Notes under the pieces: generated by a model
The model's input: only the letters and a program-made list of their open reading frames with translations
What the model was told of the DNA's origin: nothing
Database searches by the model: none
From: Rhynchonema sp. JSB1_4
Lineage: Eukaryota; Nematoda; Chromadorea; Monhysterida; Xyalidae
Reading direction: 5' to 3'
NCBI GenBank assembly: GCA_030248065.1
Contig: JASAMV010002918.1
Location: 21,699-85,698, forward strand
DNA length: 64,000 nucleotides
Program-made: the position numbers and the translations under genes
Shown: positions 25,301 to 34,442 of the stretch, one piece after another
Layout: every line of letters starts with the position of its first letter
How positions within the stretch are numbered: position 1 is the stretch's first letter

Positions 25301-26240
25301 CCAACCCTCTACAACCATTCAACTGCATCGCGTGTTCCCTCAATCGAGTCCCATTCGCTCGATCAATTCGTCCATCGACAGCTACGGTCAGCTGTGTTGA
25401 ATCTGGTGTGATCTGCATTGAATGCCAACGACCATCATTCACCAAACGACGACTGCGAACAACATCCGTGCCGCATTCAACCTGCGTATTCACACAGTGC
25501 ATTATGGAGAATTCTTCATGGTGGGTGTTCGAAAACGCCAGGTCTGTTCGTCTCATTTGAGAGAGCATAGAGTGGAATGTCACTATTATTCTTTACAATT
25601 ACACTATACTCATTATTTTACACATTGGCCGCTCTCTGACAAAAGCAAAAAGCAAAAACTTGAATAAAAGCAAAAAGTCATCATGACTTTTTATGCCCAA
25701 AACCAGGCTGCACAAACCCGAAAATCAAAAATTACACAGGTCTCTGGAACACGCTAAAATGTTTGCTGCTTGTGCGCGCTTGCTTTTTGCTTTTGCTCTC
25801 TGACAAAAGCAAAAAGTCAACTTTTTGCTTTTGCAGCGGCCTAACCGCGCGCAGTTCTGAAACATGGCGCACATAGCTTCCTGGCTGGCTGACAAGCTGC
25901 GTGCGTGCGTCTGTTGCTCGAATGTTTCAAAAGTTGGTTTTCGGGTTTAGACCTGGACATTAACCATGGGGCGTACATACTTCACCGTATGGCAGCGAAC
26001 TGGGAAATTCACTATTGCCGAGAATAATCGCATTCCACCAGCCCCAACCGACCACAATCATTTCCATATCGTCAAACTTGACCGTGCACGATTGCATTGG
26101 ATTGGTTGTGCTGACGTGCAACATCACACCCAGAGATGCGTCAACGCGGAAAACGAACGATAACCAGGGGCGTGATTGGGACTGGCTGGGTAGCGCTGAT
26201 TGGTTGTTGTTGCTGTCAACGGTTGACGATGGTTTGACAT
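1324..26240 (-). CDS. CSPG4: CSPG4/NG2 (kon-tiki-type) transmembrane chondroitin sulfate proteoglycan, 40 exons, 5' end missing
   Basis: Large type I membrane proteoglycan that in other animals links matrix ligands, growth factors and integrins to intracellular PDZ scaffolds. Exons in transcript order: 25981(or 25986)-26240, 25316-25481(or 25543), 24574-24795, 24018-24322, 23491-23611, 23144-23229, 22722-22873, 21812-22037, 20994-21262, 20555-20662, 20139-20261, 19557-19683, 19020-19103, 18045-18217, 17391-17561, 16334-16415, 15816-15975, 15550-15647, 15368-15477, 15120-15289, 14582-14724, 13435-13617, 12724-12864, 11615-11813, 10823-11056, 9970-10234, 9261-9486, 8841-8973, 8309-8472, 7869-7967, 7383-7520, 6956-7079, 6280-6435, 5792-5955, 5027-5239, 4289-4637, 3766-3941, 3244-3508, 2299-2473, 1324-1651. 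Phase is kept at every junction and no exon contains an in-frame stop. The model gives about 2,360-2,380 residues; human NG2 has about 2,320. The order is laminin-G, 15 CSPG repeats, membrane helix, tail ending QYWV. The signal peptide and probably a first laminin-G domain are not included; the exact start of the first listed exon is uncertain. Confidence 0.95.
1697..1930. repeat. Family B inverted-repeat element, left end, with a homopolymer C tract
   Basis: Starts with the terminal block TATAGTGCAGCCACGAGCTCATGAGACGAC and continues into the reverse complement of the sequence found at 1-60 and 42195-42270. A run of about 16 C at 1818-1833 lies inside. A block near 1870-1900 (AACAATGTTGCTGTCCGCGTA) matches, inverted, the interior of the copy at 41925-42291. 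It lies in the last intron of the CSPG4 orthologue. Confidence 0.6.
2910..3232. repeat. MITE-like element, family A (long terminal inverted repeats)
   Basis: About 320 bp with terminal inverted repeats of roughly 90 bp. The left end starts GTCCAACCATCGGCTCATGT, and the right end is its near reverse complement, ending ...GAGCCGATGGATGGAC. TA-rich sequence (TATA/TACA) flanks both ends. The same termini appear at 26620-27119 and 32380-32894. No coding capacity is visible. It sits in a CSPG4 intron, ending about 12 bp from the exon at 3244-3508. Confidence 0.8.
3766..3941 (-). other. Transmembrane-helix exon of the CSPG4 orthologue
   Basis: This 176-bp exon encodes the only strong hydrophobic segment after the repeats (YTLGAVLFVCLCVCACVFVL). 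A basic stop-transfer cluster (VRRTRVQRQRERR) follows at once, then a charged, glutamine-rich start to the cytoplasmic tail. The position between repeat 15 and a PDZ-ligand tail fits a type I single-pass protein. The helix has four cysteines (in CLCVCAC), candidates for palmitoylation; this last point is inference. Confidence 0.93.
7669..7778. repeat. MITE-like element, TTGCCTGATC family, copy 1
   Basis: About 110 bp between the inverted ends TTGCCTGATCAATAAAGCG and CGCTTTATTGCGGATCAGGCAA. A second copy with the same termini is at 17217-17340. Both lie in CSPG4 introns. No open reading frame. Confidence 0.75.
8617..8695. repeat. Small foldback element with GACCAGCG termini
   Basis: TCTGATTTTGACCAGCGCAAA and its near reverse complement TTTTACGCTGGTCAAAATTAGA bracket about 35 bp. 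A related but decayed pair (TTTTGACCAGCGTAAA ... ATTACGCCGGTC) is at 15687-15745, and one arm is at 9577. All are in CSPG4 introns. Confidence 0.6.
9026..9257. repeat. Minisatellite of 17-18 bp units abutting a CSPG4 splice donor
   Basis: About 13 tandem units of the form GGTCATCAAAATACACT, with variant units carrying TCACC, TTGCC or AAACTA. The array runs almost up to the donor of exon 9261-9486; the intronic bases just after the donor (GTTAGTGACCAGTG on the minus strand) match the repeat unit. Length variation would be expected. Confidence 0.9.
12471..12553 (+). pseudogene. tRNA-like sequence, decayed copy
   Basis: Contains the internal promoter A box (TAGCTCAGTTGGTAGAGC) and B box (GGTTCGAGTCC) of a tRNA gene, with intact D and T stems. 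The acceptor stem is broken: 5' CCCCGTG against 3' CGGGAGC leaves three mismatches. The anticodon arm is about 10 nt too long to fold canonically, so no isotype can be given. It closely matches 62184-62266, including 3' flanking sequence (GTTTGGTGTGGCGGTTCAGAG), so it behaves like a dispersed tRNA-derived repeat. Confidence 0.6.
13171..13401. repeat. MITE-like element, TTGGTCGCACAATGAC family, copy 1
   Basis: About 230 bp between TTGGTCGCACAATGACCATA and the inverted terminus ATCATTGTGCGACCAA. The same termini bracket 47465-47747. It ends about 33 bp from the donor of the CSPG4 exon at 13435-13617. No coding capacity. Confidence 0.7.
16675..17180. repeat. Low-complexity CGTTTTTTTTAAAAAA repeats with a palindromic arrangement
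   Basis: Blocks of ACGTTTTTTTTAAAAAAA occur near 16690-16750 and, in the same style, near 17085-17175. The outer phrases match as inverted repeats (GGTTGGGCAAAAGAAAAACG at the left; CGTTTTTTGCCCAACCC at the right). The whole may be a foldback element of about 500 bp with A/T-rich arms. It lies in a CSPG4 intron. Confidence 0.6.
17217..17340. repeat. MITE-like element, TTGCCTGATC family, copy 2
   Basis: Inverted ends GTTCTGATCCGCAAAGC and GCTTTACGGATCAGGCAAC bracket a GC-rich core. Related to 7669-7778. Confidence 0.7.
17893..18017. repeat. Near-perfect foldback element
   Basis: The left arm (CTAACTATACTTACGTTCTC... to ...CTGTTGGCTG) and the right arm (its reverse complement, with a few changes) are about 55 bp each, around a loop of roughly 10 bp. 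The arms include the self-complementary block GAGAACAGAGAAC. It lies about 28 bp after the donor of the CSPG4 exon 18045-18217. Confidence 0.8.
18475..18703. repeat. MITE-like element, GGGTGAAATTTTCGAAACGG family, copy 1
   Basis: About 230 bp that fold almost completely on themselves. Inside each arm are repeats of GGTGTAAAG / CTTTACACC and CGGTCGAAAGCTCGGTCG. The second copy at 42564-42779 is in opposite orientation. Confidence 0.8.
19380..19495. repeat. Dispersed repeat with GGCCGATTCAG...GCATATTTGACCCATTTA
   Basis: The block GGCCGATTCAGTCCCAGCATATTTGACC followed by TAGGCTTA...GGCTCCGGCTGGGCCTGAG recurs at 45460-45600 and 54885-55030, and a related form is at 23650-23790. It folds weakly (AGGCCCGG / CCGGGCCT). 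It is a short interspersed family with no coding capacity. Confidence 0.65.
23650..23790. repeat. Dispersed CAGGCCCGGCC repeat, second copy
   Basis: Shares CAGGCCCGGCCGATTCAG and ATAAATGGATCATATATGCTT... with the copies at 19380, 45460 and 54885. In a CSPG4 intron. Confidence 0.55.
24574..26240 (-). other. Laminin-G region of the CSPG4 orthologue (three exons)
   Basis: Three exons encode one laminin-G fold. The first carries the opening strands (SFVFRVDASLGVMLHV, then VKFDDMEMIVVG). The second carries LVNDGRWHSMQI and LTVAVDG, the usual laminin-G core. The third carries LFVGGCVRNA and a Phe-Asp-Gly-Cys motif like the terminal F-x-G-C of these domains. The first-to-second junction can be read in two phase-consistent ways. 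One uses a gtatgt donor at 25981 with an acceptor at 25481; the other uses a gtgaag donor at 25986 with an acceptor at 25543. I slightly prefer the first because its donor is stronger and it removes an unusual insertion in the domain. NG2 proteins normally have two laminin-G domains, so one more should lie upstream. Confidence 0.75.
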
Positions 26241-26619
26241 CTGAAAGGATTGCGCGATGGTTATGTCCCGGGACGGGTCCTGCTGGTCAATAACAGCAGT
26301 GTACCAACTTTGCTGGCATAGACTTGACACGGATTCGGGCAAACTTTGGTTGAGCTGTATTTAGCGACGAGTTGGTGCGGGGAACAACTATTAAGGTGGA
26401 ATTATAGGGGGGAAAGGCAACCCCCGCCACAACCCCAACAAAAAACCCCCCCCACCCCCACCACCCCACACCTTTACGCATGCCCCTTGCAGACCCACCC
26501 GAATCCAATCAACTGCCTTATGTTTATGTGCACAATACTTGACGCGAGCACGCACCAGCGTTGAAAAGTCGCCGCGTATTTGTCACAGACTATACACATT
26601 GTTCATGTATGTATATGTA

Positions 26620-27119
26620 TAGTCCGTCCATCGGCTCATGGCACTTTGTGTTGCTGCTGGCTGGCTTGTTCCCTTCCTCCACGTTCTAATGACAAAGAAA
26701 TTGAGTAACCGATTTAGCAAAAAAACTGAAAAAACGATAGAGTATGTCGAAAAAGAATTAATTCGAACAAATTTAATTGTGTAAAAAGCTTTTTGACATT
26801 GACAAAGCAAGGTGCAACAGTTTTCATCATTGTATTCGTTCACCACATGAGAAAAGTTTGTTCTTCAGTGTTTCAGCCAAGAAGTGCATCCGATTGTTTT
26901 GCTACAGAGCTGAAGTCATGTTTGTGACTAATCTGTGCCTTCGGGACAACTATGTCAAGTTAATCCATGAATAAAACATGTCAGTTTCAAAAAAAATCAT
27001 ATTTGGGGCGCAAAAATCATTTTTTTGGAAACTCAATTTCTCTTTCATTAAAACATGGAGGAGGGGAACACCCTAGCCAGCAGCATCCAAAAGTGTCAGG
27101 AGCTGATGGATGGACTATA
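26620..27119. repeat. MITE-like element, family A, within duplication copy 1
   Basis: About 500 bp with the ends TAGTCCGTCCATCGGCTCATGG and, inverted, GAGCTGATGGATGGACTATA. Shares the arms GGCTTGTTCCCTTCCTCCACG and GACAAAGAAATTGAG with the element at 2910-3232. Confidence 0.8.
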
Positions 27120-28370
27120 CGTTAACATACACGAAACCGACAGCCAGCAATGACTGTCGAGCCCGTTGAGAGTGGTTTTGCTGAGCACAAATCATTCTCA
27201 GTGTTGTTCTATTGCTGTTTGCATCAACGTTGTTCTTCGACTTTCCATATCGTCGTGCAACATTACATACCAGAGAGCTGCAGTTTGCAGCCCGACTTCC
27301 CACGGGTGTGGCCCGGTGTGTTCTTCAGATTAACTGCGATTACAGGGTTGATCCAAGGAAAGGTTGATTCTTGAGACCGCTGGGTATGGCGGGTGTGCCC
27401 CATTGTGCCACACCAGTGCGTGCCTTAGTGGTCTGTAGCCTGACTTTGAGTCGGGCCTGCTCTGATGTGCAGGCAGCGGGGTACTGTAGCTCGCTAGTGA
27501 TGAGTATTCACGACGGTCGGAATTCTGAGAGCTGTGCCAGTTGGTGTGACTGGCAGTGGAACTTCTACTGTTTTTGTTGTTCTGTGTGAATCGTTCAAAT
27601 GTCATTGATATCAACCACAGCATCGCTAATCAGTCGTCAAAATGTTCTTCTGTGACACCTCAACGCTTTTTAGGGAGAGGGGCCATTTGGGTAAGTATCA
27701 GGGGAAGCCAGGATTGGACCGTACCACGACTCACACAAACATGGTGTGCGTGTGTTTTTCTCTGTTTATCAGCCTTCAGGGGGCCTATATCCCATATCCA
27801 TTTTAATATTAGTGAAATCTAATTAGCAAACAAATGTGGGCTTTGGCTATGTCTATATAAAATTAAGTCAATAAGAATGCGGATCACTGGATCACATTGC
27901 GTTAACAACGACTTGTTTACAAAGTTCTTGCCCACCGGTGCAGAAACAATCACACCATCGTCGGTGGAATTAAGGTGCGCTTGACGAGCGAGAAACAAAA
28001 AAATGGAAAAGTTTGTGAAACGATGTCGTCGTTGTCGGCTCATTATCGGACTTTGCCGTTATCCTACAACGTAACGAACGGCTGAAAATATACTTCGTCT
28101 GGTGATGACGTTTCTCGTCGCAAAGTCTGGGTGATGTTGCACACATAGTACGGATGCAACATTTATTTCATTTTGAAACCAATTTTTGCCCATGCAGAGC
28201 AGAGCAGGAGTACGGCAGTGTATCTTGCAGTGCAGGACAGAACCGCATGATGTGATTGCGGTCTCGCGAGACACAATCGATTAATAGGTCATGCGTAGAT
28301 TCGGCGTTGCAACACAGCACCGGATCGGACCGACTATCAAGTTTTTATTTCGCTCTAAATGAAATATGTA

Positions 28371-28600
28371 TAGTCCAACCACAAGCTCATGAGACGCCTG
28401 TTGCCCGTGTGTCGATACATTCCACCACAAGCTCATGAGACGCCTGTTCCCCGTGTGTCGATACATTTCGAAAACAAACGAAAGACTAATTGGGCGTGTG
28501 TATGTATTGGATGCATTGGCGCAGTTTCTCTTTCTTTTGATTTCGAAATGTTTCGAAACAGTTGGAACCAGCGTCGCATGAGCTCGTGGTTGGACAATAC
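28371..28600. repeat. MITE-like element, family B, within duplication copy 1, with an internal 46-bp tandem repeat
   Basis: Terminal inverted repeats TAGTCCAACCACAAGCTCATGAGACG and CGTCGCATGAGCTCGTGGTTGGACAATA, with inner arms ATTTCGAAA. A 46-bp stretch starting CCACAAGCTCATGAGACGCC is doubled here but single in the copy at 34069-34251, so the internal duplication came after the segmental duplication or was lost from copy 2. It lies about 190 bp upstream of the secreted-protein start codon. Confidence 0.75.
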
Positions 28601-28790
28601 ATACTGTATGGTATATACGTAATTAAACTATGCCCTCATTTTCTCCCCTCATTATCGCTCCCGAGGAGTCGCAGTCATATCCTACGGTAGCCATAACAGT
28701 TGAACCCAAATTTCGTTGCAATCCACCGTCGCTGTTTGTACGCTTGCTGTTGTACAATCTGCCGAATAACAGAAAAAAGTGTCTCAAATC

Positions 28791-30942
28791 ATGAATTTGT
28801 GGATCGCGCTCGTTTTGTTCGTGGCGGTGGTCGATTGCGCCAATGTCAAACAGGTGCCCAATGACGAAGCGATCGCAGCGTACATGCGCCGACTGCAACA
28901 CGTGTTCGCCCGTGTGCATGCCTATGGTGAGCGAATAGCCGGTTACTACCTAGGGTACGGTAGGTATATACTTCTGGAGCCCGATTTATTGGGGCCCGAC
29001 CAGGTGTAGCACGGGCCGACTGGACTTTGGGCCTAGCTAATGTTTGAGCTTAGTTCAAGTTCTGGTTTATCCAGGCAGCACAAAACGCATCATACAAGTT
29101 ACAACGCGACGACGTATGTAAGCATGTGCATTATGTAATAACTAGCAGCCTGCTGAAAAGCTTGATAACTACAGGCATGGAAATCTAGTAGATGATGGTC
29201 AAAGTTCGTTTTGAGGGGGAGAAACTGTACCTTGGGGCGAAAAACGGGGAGATACCGGGATACTGTACCCAGGCTTCTGGGGAGGACTTTGTCTTTGGCT
29301 TTTGCAAGTTTGGGGATAGAGCAGCGCAGTTGATCGGTGGTCTGTTACAGAACATCGTGTTTGAGTTCAAACACATCGACTGCACAGCTGAGTTTTTCGA
29401 AGCACTGGCTTCCCCAGTGCGCGTACGTGTCGCGTTGCGATTAGCGTGTTGCGTTAGCGTCACGCTTTCGCACGCTTTTCACTCACAATGGAATAGAAAA
29501 AGCGAGCGCGCGCGCTTACACCGCGCTCGCGCCAACGCGCTAAAACGCTAATCAGCAAAACGCGTTTGCACTCACAATGGAAATTTAATCCGGGCATATG
29601 TAGTTCAGTGCAGAATTTTTTGTTTCGTTTCATTGAATTGTATTGCTTGTCTACTTTTTTGTGTCGCCAACACACGAATTGTCATGTTTTGCATTTTTTT
29701 TCTGACAGATCGGATTACAGTTTTCAACAACGAACAAGGACAGGCTATAATGTGACATCATACAGAATGACTTGAAAACAGGCAGAGATGAGTAACAAAG
29801 ATCACAATTTCATCAGTCCGAGTCCGATTCTGAATTCGAGCTGGAATCTGAGCTGACCAAATCATAAGCAAATCATGTATGAAGCACAGTTTCTTGAAAC
29901 ATCGGACAACAGCGGCAGCCGTCCACAATCATCGGCGAGCACCAGTTCGGCCACGGTGCCGGATTCGGCAAGCAAAGAATACCAGTACTTGCAACCCATG
30001 ACAAAACCTGACTAATTTTGCTTGTCTGACTGGATTGCATTTTGTGCTGTTGTAGTGACCAAAACTTCACGTCGTCTGTCGCCACCCGGCATGTGTATAA
30101 TTTGATGCGTTTATGTGCAACTGTTGTTGATGTGCATATTGCTGTTCATCAGAAATGAAATTATTATCATACGTACTGTACAAAATGGAGATTGAAGTCA
30201 TGAGAGAGAGTTTATTGTAAATTCTCGTAATCGAGTTTCATGCAAACATTTCGGTTTGACTTTTCTACGATTTGATAGTCACGTTGTAATCACAGAGCAA
30301 GCACAGTGCACGGATCCGGGAAACGTTCTGTTTTTGTCTTCCTTTGATAATGCAAAGCAAGCACATGTGCACACCTCTTCTTCACAAGAGACGGGCAATA
30401 CCACACAAAAATGCAACAAAAATGTTTCGCAGCACTTCCCCATGTGTATATTATTTTAAAAAATTATAAACTATATGCACCCCCGGTGCTGACGCGCAAA
30501 AAAATTAGAACCAGCTCTAATCACGAAAAGCGCGTTAGCGTGCACGCTAACGCGCCAACGCGCTAATCAGCTTTGCATTGTGAGTGCAAAAGCGCTTGCG
30601 TCAGCGCTTAGCGTGCCAGAAAACTTGGTCGCACGCTAACGCGCTAACGCGCTAATCAGCTTTTTCATTGTAGTGCAAAGCGGCGCATCTCCCACCCACA
30701 CCACGCCTGCACTGGCTTTGTTCGTTCAGTTATGTAGACTTGAGCAACCATTCTGTCTGGCACACAAAAACCTTTTTGGAAAAATAACGTCACATATACA
30801 TTGTATGTATATTTAACTTTCAGACGTGGATCCGGCCACCCACCAAGTGATGACCGATGCAGAAAAGGAACGCATTGTAAAGGAAACGATGACGAATTAC
30901 GAAAAGTATTACCAGGAAAAGTATAATAGTGGGGAGGATTGA
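28791..30942 (+). CDS. Small secreted protein of unknown family, paralogue 1 (2 exons, 84 aa)
   Basis: Exons 28791-28926 and 30824-30942 join across a phase-1 intron (G|gtgagc ... ttcag|AC) to give 84 residues. Residues 1-16 are a clear signal peptide (MNLWIALVLFVAVVDC). The mature part is about 68 residues, highly charged and probably helical, with EAIAAYMRRLQHVFARVHAY and a lysine/glutamate/tyrosine-rich end (NYEKYYQEKYNSGED). It has no cysteine beyond the signal region, no transmembrane segment and no dibasic processing site of the neuropeptide type. I do not recognise the family. The gene is supported by its near-identical paralogue at 34443-36734: 7 coding differences, 4 of them synonymous, no frame break, and conserved splice sites. 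An unseen middle exon cannot be excluded. Confidence 0.7.
29207..29410 (+). other. Open segment present in both duplicates, coding status unclear
   Basis: A 68-codon open stretch starting RFEGEKLYLGAKNGEIPG lies inside the intron of paralogue 1 and is matched by 36304-36512 in copy 2. The copies differ by two replacement changes (Ala/Glu, Ser/Phe) and one or two silent ones. It has no clear acceptor plus donor pair that would fit the flanking phase. In copy 1 it is interrupted at its 3' end by an inserted element. I do not recognise the sequence; it could be a relic exon or chance. Confidence 0.3.
29411..30717. mobile_element. Non-autonomous DNA element in duplication copy 1 only, flanked by a 9-bp direct repeat
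   Basis: About 1.3 kb present in copy 1 and absent from the matching place in copy 2. The empty site in copy 2 has a single GCACTGGCT; here that 9-mer occurs on both sides (29402-29410 and 30709-30717). Near each end are repeats of CGCTAACGCGC / GCGTTAGCG, and the block GCTAATCAGC...TTTGCA(T/C)T occurs in inverted orientation. A 9-bp target duplication is typical of Mutator-like elements. No transposase frame is visible. Confidence 0.8.
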
Positions 30943-31299
30943 GCAGTTATTGGTTGTTGGGTATAAATCAATAGCAGTGCAGCGGATACGGTATGCACTA
31001 GTGCAGGTCTTTCGGCTAAGAAGCACAGTGTTACATCCATATTTATACTACAATTTTTTACTTGTTGCTCATCTTTTATCTCGAGTATTTTCAACACGAT
31101 AATTTTGTCATGGTACGCGTGTGCGTTAGATAGTTTTTTCTTTAAAAAAAGACAAACTGTTTTATCACATGTTTGTGTAATGTCTTGCTTGTATCTTTCT
31201 TAACAATCCCCCGCCGTTTGCACTATACGCAGCGCTCAGCTACATATTTCGCAGTTGTATTGGTGTTCGGCCCGGTCATGTGTGTTTTACGCAAGGTTC

Positions 31300-31775
31300 A
31301 AACGGGATCCCGATCCCAATCCCGAAGTTCGGGAACACGCAGGGTTTTTTGATCCCGACTACGAAAACTTCAAAATAAATTCCGATCCCGCTAACGGTTC
31401 CGAACTCTAATCCCGATCTCGATCTGGAGAGCTTTCGGGAACAGAATGCTTTCGCCAGCCGTCAATTTTTTCGCTGCTTTGCACTGAAAAGTATTCATTT
31501 ATTCATCAGGTGCCATGTTTAGACAAAAGACTTAATTTTTACACCAGTTTCATTAACAAAGGACCTTCAACTAATTTCGATCCATTAAATTTGAAGAAGA
31601 GCCACAAAATCATCGGTTCTTTCTTACATGACTATAAAAATATTTGCTCTGATCCAGATCCCGAACTTTTGGCTAATCACGATCCCGAACTCTTTTCCAG
31701 TCCAGATCCTAAGAATCCCGATCCCGAAAATTTATGGAGTTGGTCCCCCCGATCCCGAACTTGCGATCGCGTATG
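31300..31775. repeat. CGATCCCGAAC-rich repeat array (copy 1)
   Basis: Two clusters (31305-31425 and 31645-31765) of the motif GATCCCGA(A/T)CCCGAAC separated by about 220 bp. Copy 2 has the same clusters at 37105-37225 and 37455-37565. Related motifs are at 48590-48690 and, reversed, at 17588-17640, so this is a dispersed family. It lies downstream of the secreted-protein gene. Confidence 0.7.
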
Positions 31776-32379
31776 AATCCTAGTAAAGTCATACTTATAA
31801 CATGCACAGTGTGCAATCAGCACGCAACACACGCTGGACCTGCTGCTGGCTGATATTGCACACAGGGATTAATCCGTCGCCCTTGAGGGTACTTTTGAGA
31901 CACCCTGTATACGGTATTACGGTGTATCCCTTGTTACGGTGTTACGATTTATCCCTTGTGGCTTGTTACTTTCCATGCTTACTGCAAAATAAAGACGAAT
32001 GCATGCTAATTGGCACCGATATGATATCTGTTGTAATACAAGCAGGGTTGAGCACAAAAGTTTTTTCCAAAATTCGTTTTTTAAGAAACGCCCAGATTCC
32101 CAAAACAAGCTCCAAAAAGTTTGAAAACGTGCGTTTAGGGAAGAATGAATGGCTGCTAAATAGAGAGATTCTGTCGTCATAGAGGAAAATATAAACGTAT
32201 TTCATCCATTTTGCCAGCGGGTTGCAAACACTGCGATTTGGCTCACATGATATCACCAAATTTATGATATGATATCACCAAGTTTATGTGCACAATACTT
32301 GACGCGAGCACGCACCAGCGTTGAAAAGTCGCCGCGTATTTGTCACAGACTATACACATTGTTCATGTATGTATATGTA

Positions 32380-32894
32380 TAGTCCGTCCATCGGCTCATG
32401 GCACTTTGTGTTGCTGCTGGCTGGCTTGTTCCCTTCCTCCACGTTCTAATGACAAAGAAATTGAGTAACCGATTTAGCAAAAAAACTGAAAAAACGATAG
32501 AGTGTGTCGAAAAAGAATTAATTCGAACAAATTTAATTGTGTAAAAAGCTTTTTGACATTGACAAAGCAAGGTGCAACAGTTTTCATCATTGTATTCGTT
32601 CACCACATGAGAAAAGTTTGTTCTTCAGTGTTTCAGCCAAAAAGTGCATTCGATTGTATTGAACCAAGTTTTGCTACAGAGCTGAAGTCATGTTTGTGAC
32701 TGATCTGTGCCTTCGGGACAACTACATATGTCAAGTTAATCCATGAATAAAACACGTCAGTTTAAAAAAAATCATATTTTGGGCGCAAAAATCATTTTTT
32801 TGGAAACTCAATTTCTCTTTCATTAAAACGTGGAGGAGGGGAACACCCTAGCCAGCAGCATCCAAAAGTGTCATGAGCTGATGGATGGACTATA
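32380..32894. repeat. MITE-like element, family A, within duplication copy 2
   Basis: Duplicate of 26620-27119 carrying the same terminal inverted repeats, with small indels (for example an extra GAACCAAG near 32660). Confidence 0.8.
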
Positions 32895-34068
32895 CGTTAA
32901 CATACACGAAACCGACAGCCAGCAATGACTGTCGAGCCCGTTGAGAGTGGTTTTGCTGAGCACAAATCATTCTCAGTGTTGTTCTACTGCTGTTTGCATC
33001 AACGTTGTTCTTCGACTTTCCATATCGTCGTGCAACATTACATACCAGGGAGCTACAGTTTGCAGCCCGACTTCCCACGGGTGTGGCCAAGTATCCCGGT
33101 GTGTTCTTCAGATTAACTGCGATTACAGGGTTGATCCAAGGAAAGGTTGCTTCTTGAGACCGCTGGGTATGGCGGGTGTGCCCCATTGTGCCACACCAGT
33201 GCGTGCCTTAGTGGTCTGTAGCCTGACTTTGAGTGTCGGGCCTGCTCTGATGTGCAGGCAGCGGGGTACTGTAGCTCGCTGTTTGAATCGTTCAAATGTC
33301 ATTGATATCAACCACAGCATCGCTAATCAGTCGTCAAAATGTTCTTCTGTGACACCTCAACGCTTTTTAGGGAGAGGGGCCATTTGGGTAAGTATCAGGG
33401 GAAGCCAGGATTGGACCGTACCGCGACTCACACAAACATGGTGTGCGTGTGTTTTTCTCTGTTTATCAGCCTTCAGGGGGCCTATATCCCATATCCATTT
33501 TAATATTAGTGAAATCTAATTAGCAAACAAATGTGGGCTTTGGCTATGTCTATATAAAATTAAGTCAATAAGAATGCGGATCACTGGATCACACATTGCG
33601 TCAACGACTTGTTATACAAAATTCTTGCCCACCGGTGCAGAAAAAATCACACCATCGTCGGTGGAATTAAGGTGCGCTTGACGAGCGAGAAACAAAAAAA
33701 TGAAAAAGTTTGTGAAACGATGTCGTCGTTGTCGGCTCATTATCGGACTTTGCCGTTATCCTACAACGTAACGAACGGCTGAAAATATACTTCGTGTGGT
33801 GACGTTTATCGGCGCAAAGTCTGGGTGATGTTGCACACATATGTACGGATGCAACATTTATTTCATTTTGAAACCAATTTTTGCCCATGCAGAGCAGAGC
33901 AGGAGTACGGCAGTGTATCTTGCAGTGCAGGACAGAACCGCATGATGTGACAGCAGTCTTGCGAGACACAATCGATTAATCGGTGTCATGCGTAGATTCG
34001 GCGTTGCAACACAGCACCGGATCGGACCGACTATCAAGTTTTTATTTCGCTCTAAATGAAATATGTAT

Positions 34069-34251
34069 AGTCCCACCACAAGCTCATGAGACGCCTGTTG
34101 CCCGTGTGTCGATACATTTCGAAAACAAACGAAAGACTAATTGGGCGTGTGTATGTATTGGATGCATTGGCGCAGTTTCTCTTTCTTTTAATTTCGAAAT
34201 GTTTCGAAACAGTTGGAACCAGACGTCGCATGAGCTCGTGGTTGGACAATA
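34069..34251. repeat. MITE-like element, family B, within duplication copy 2
   Basis: The shorter form of 28371-28600, lacking the internal 46-bp duplication. Same termini and inner ATTTCGAAA arms. Confidence 0.75.
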
Positions 34252-34442
34252 CATACTGTATGGTATATACGTAATTAAACTATGCCCTCATTTTCTCCCC
34301 TCATTATCGCTCCCGAGGAGTCGCAGTCATATCCTACGGTAGCCATAACAGTTGAACACAAATTTCGTTGCAATCCACCGTCGCTGTTTGTACGCTTGCT
34401 GTTGTACAATCTGCCGAATAACAGAAAAAAGTGTCTCAAATC

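Larger units (their letters stand above)
26522..32263. repeat. Tandem segmental duplication, copy 1
   Basis: Matches 32282-38064 in direct orientation along its whole length, at roughly 96-98 percent by eye outside insertions. The shared block begins GTTTATGTGCACAATACTTG and ends GCTCACATGATATCACCAAATTT. Copy 1 carries about 100 bp near 27490-27590 and a 1.3-kb element (29411-30717) that copy 2 lacks. It contains one secreted-protein gene (exons 28791-28926 and 30824-30942). Apart from that gene and the listed elements I see no other coding sequence in it. Confidence 0.97.

Noticed and set aside
26287..26508. Gly-rich minus-strand frame (GVGWWGWGGFFVGVVAGVAF) as a signal peptide for the proteoglycan
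   Set aside because: It is encoded by a homopolymer-rich C/A tract, has no usable donor in phase with the next exon and lacks laminin-G similarity.
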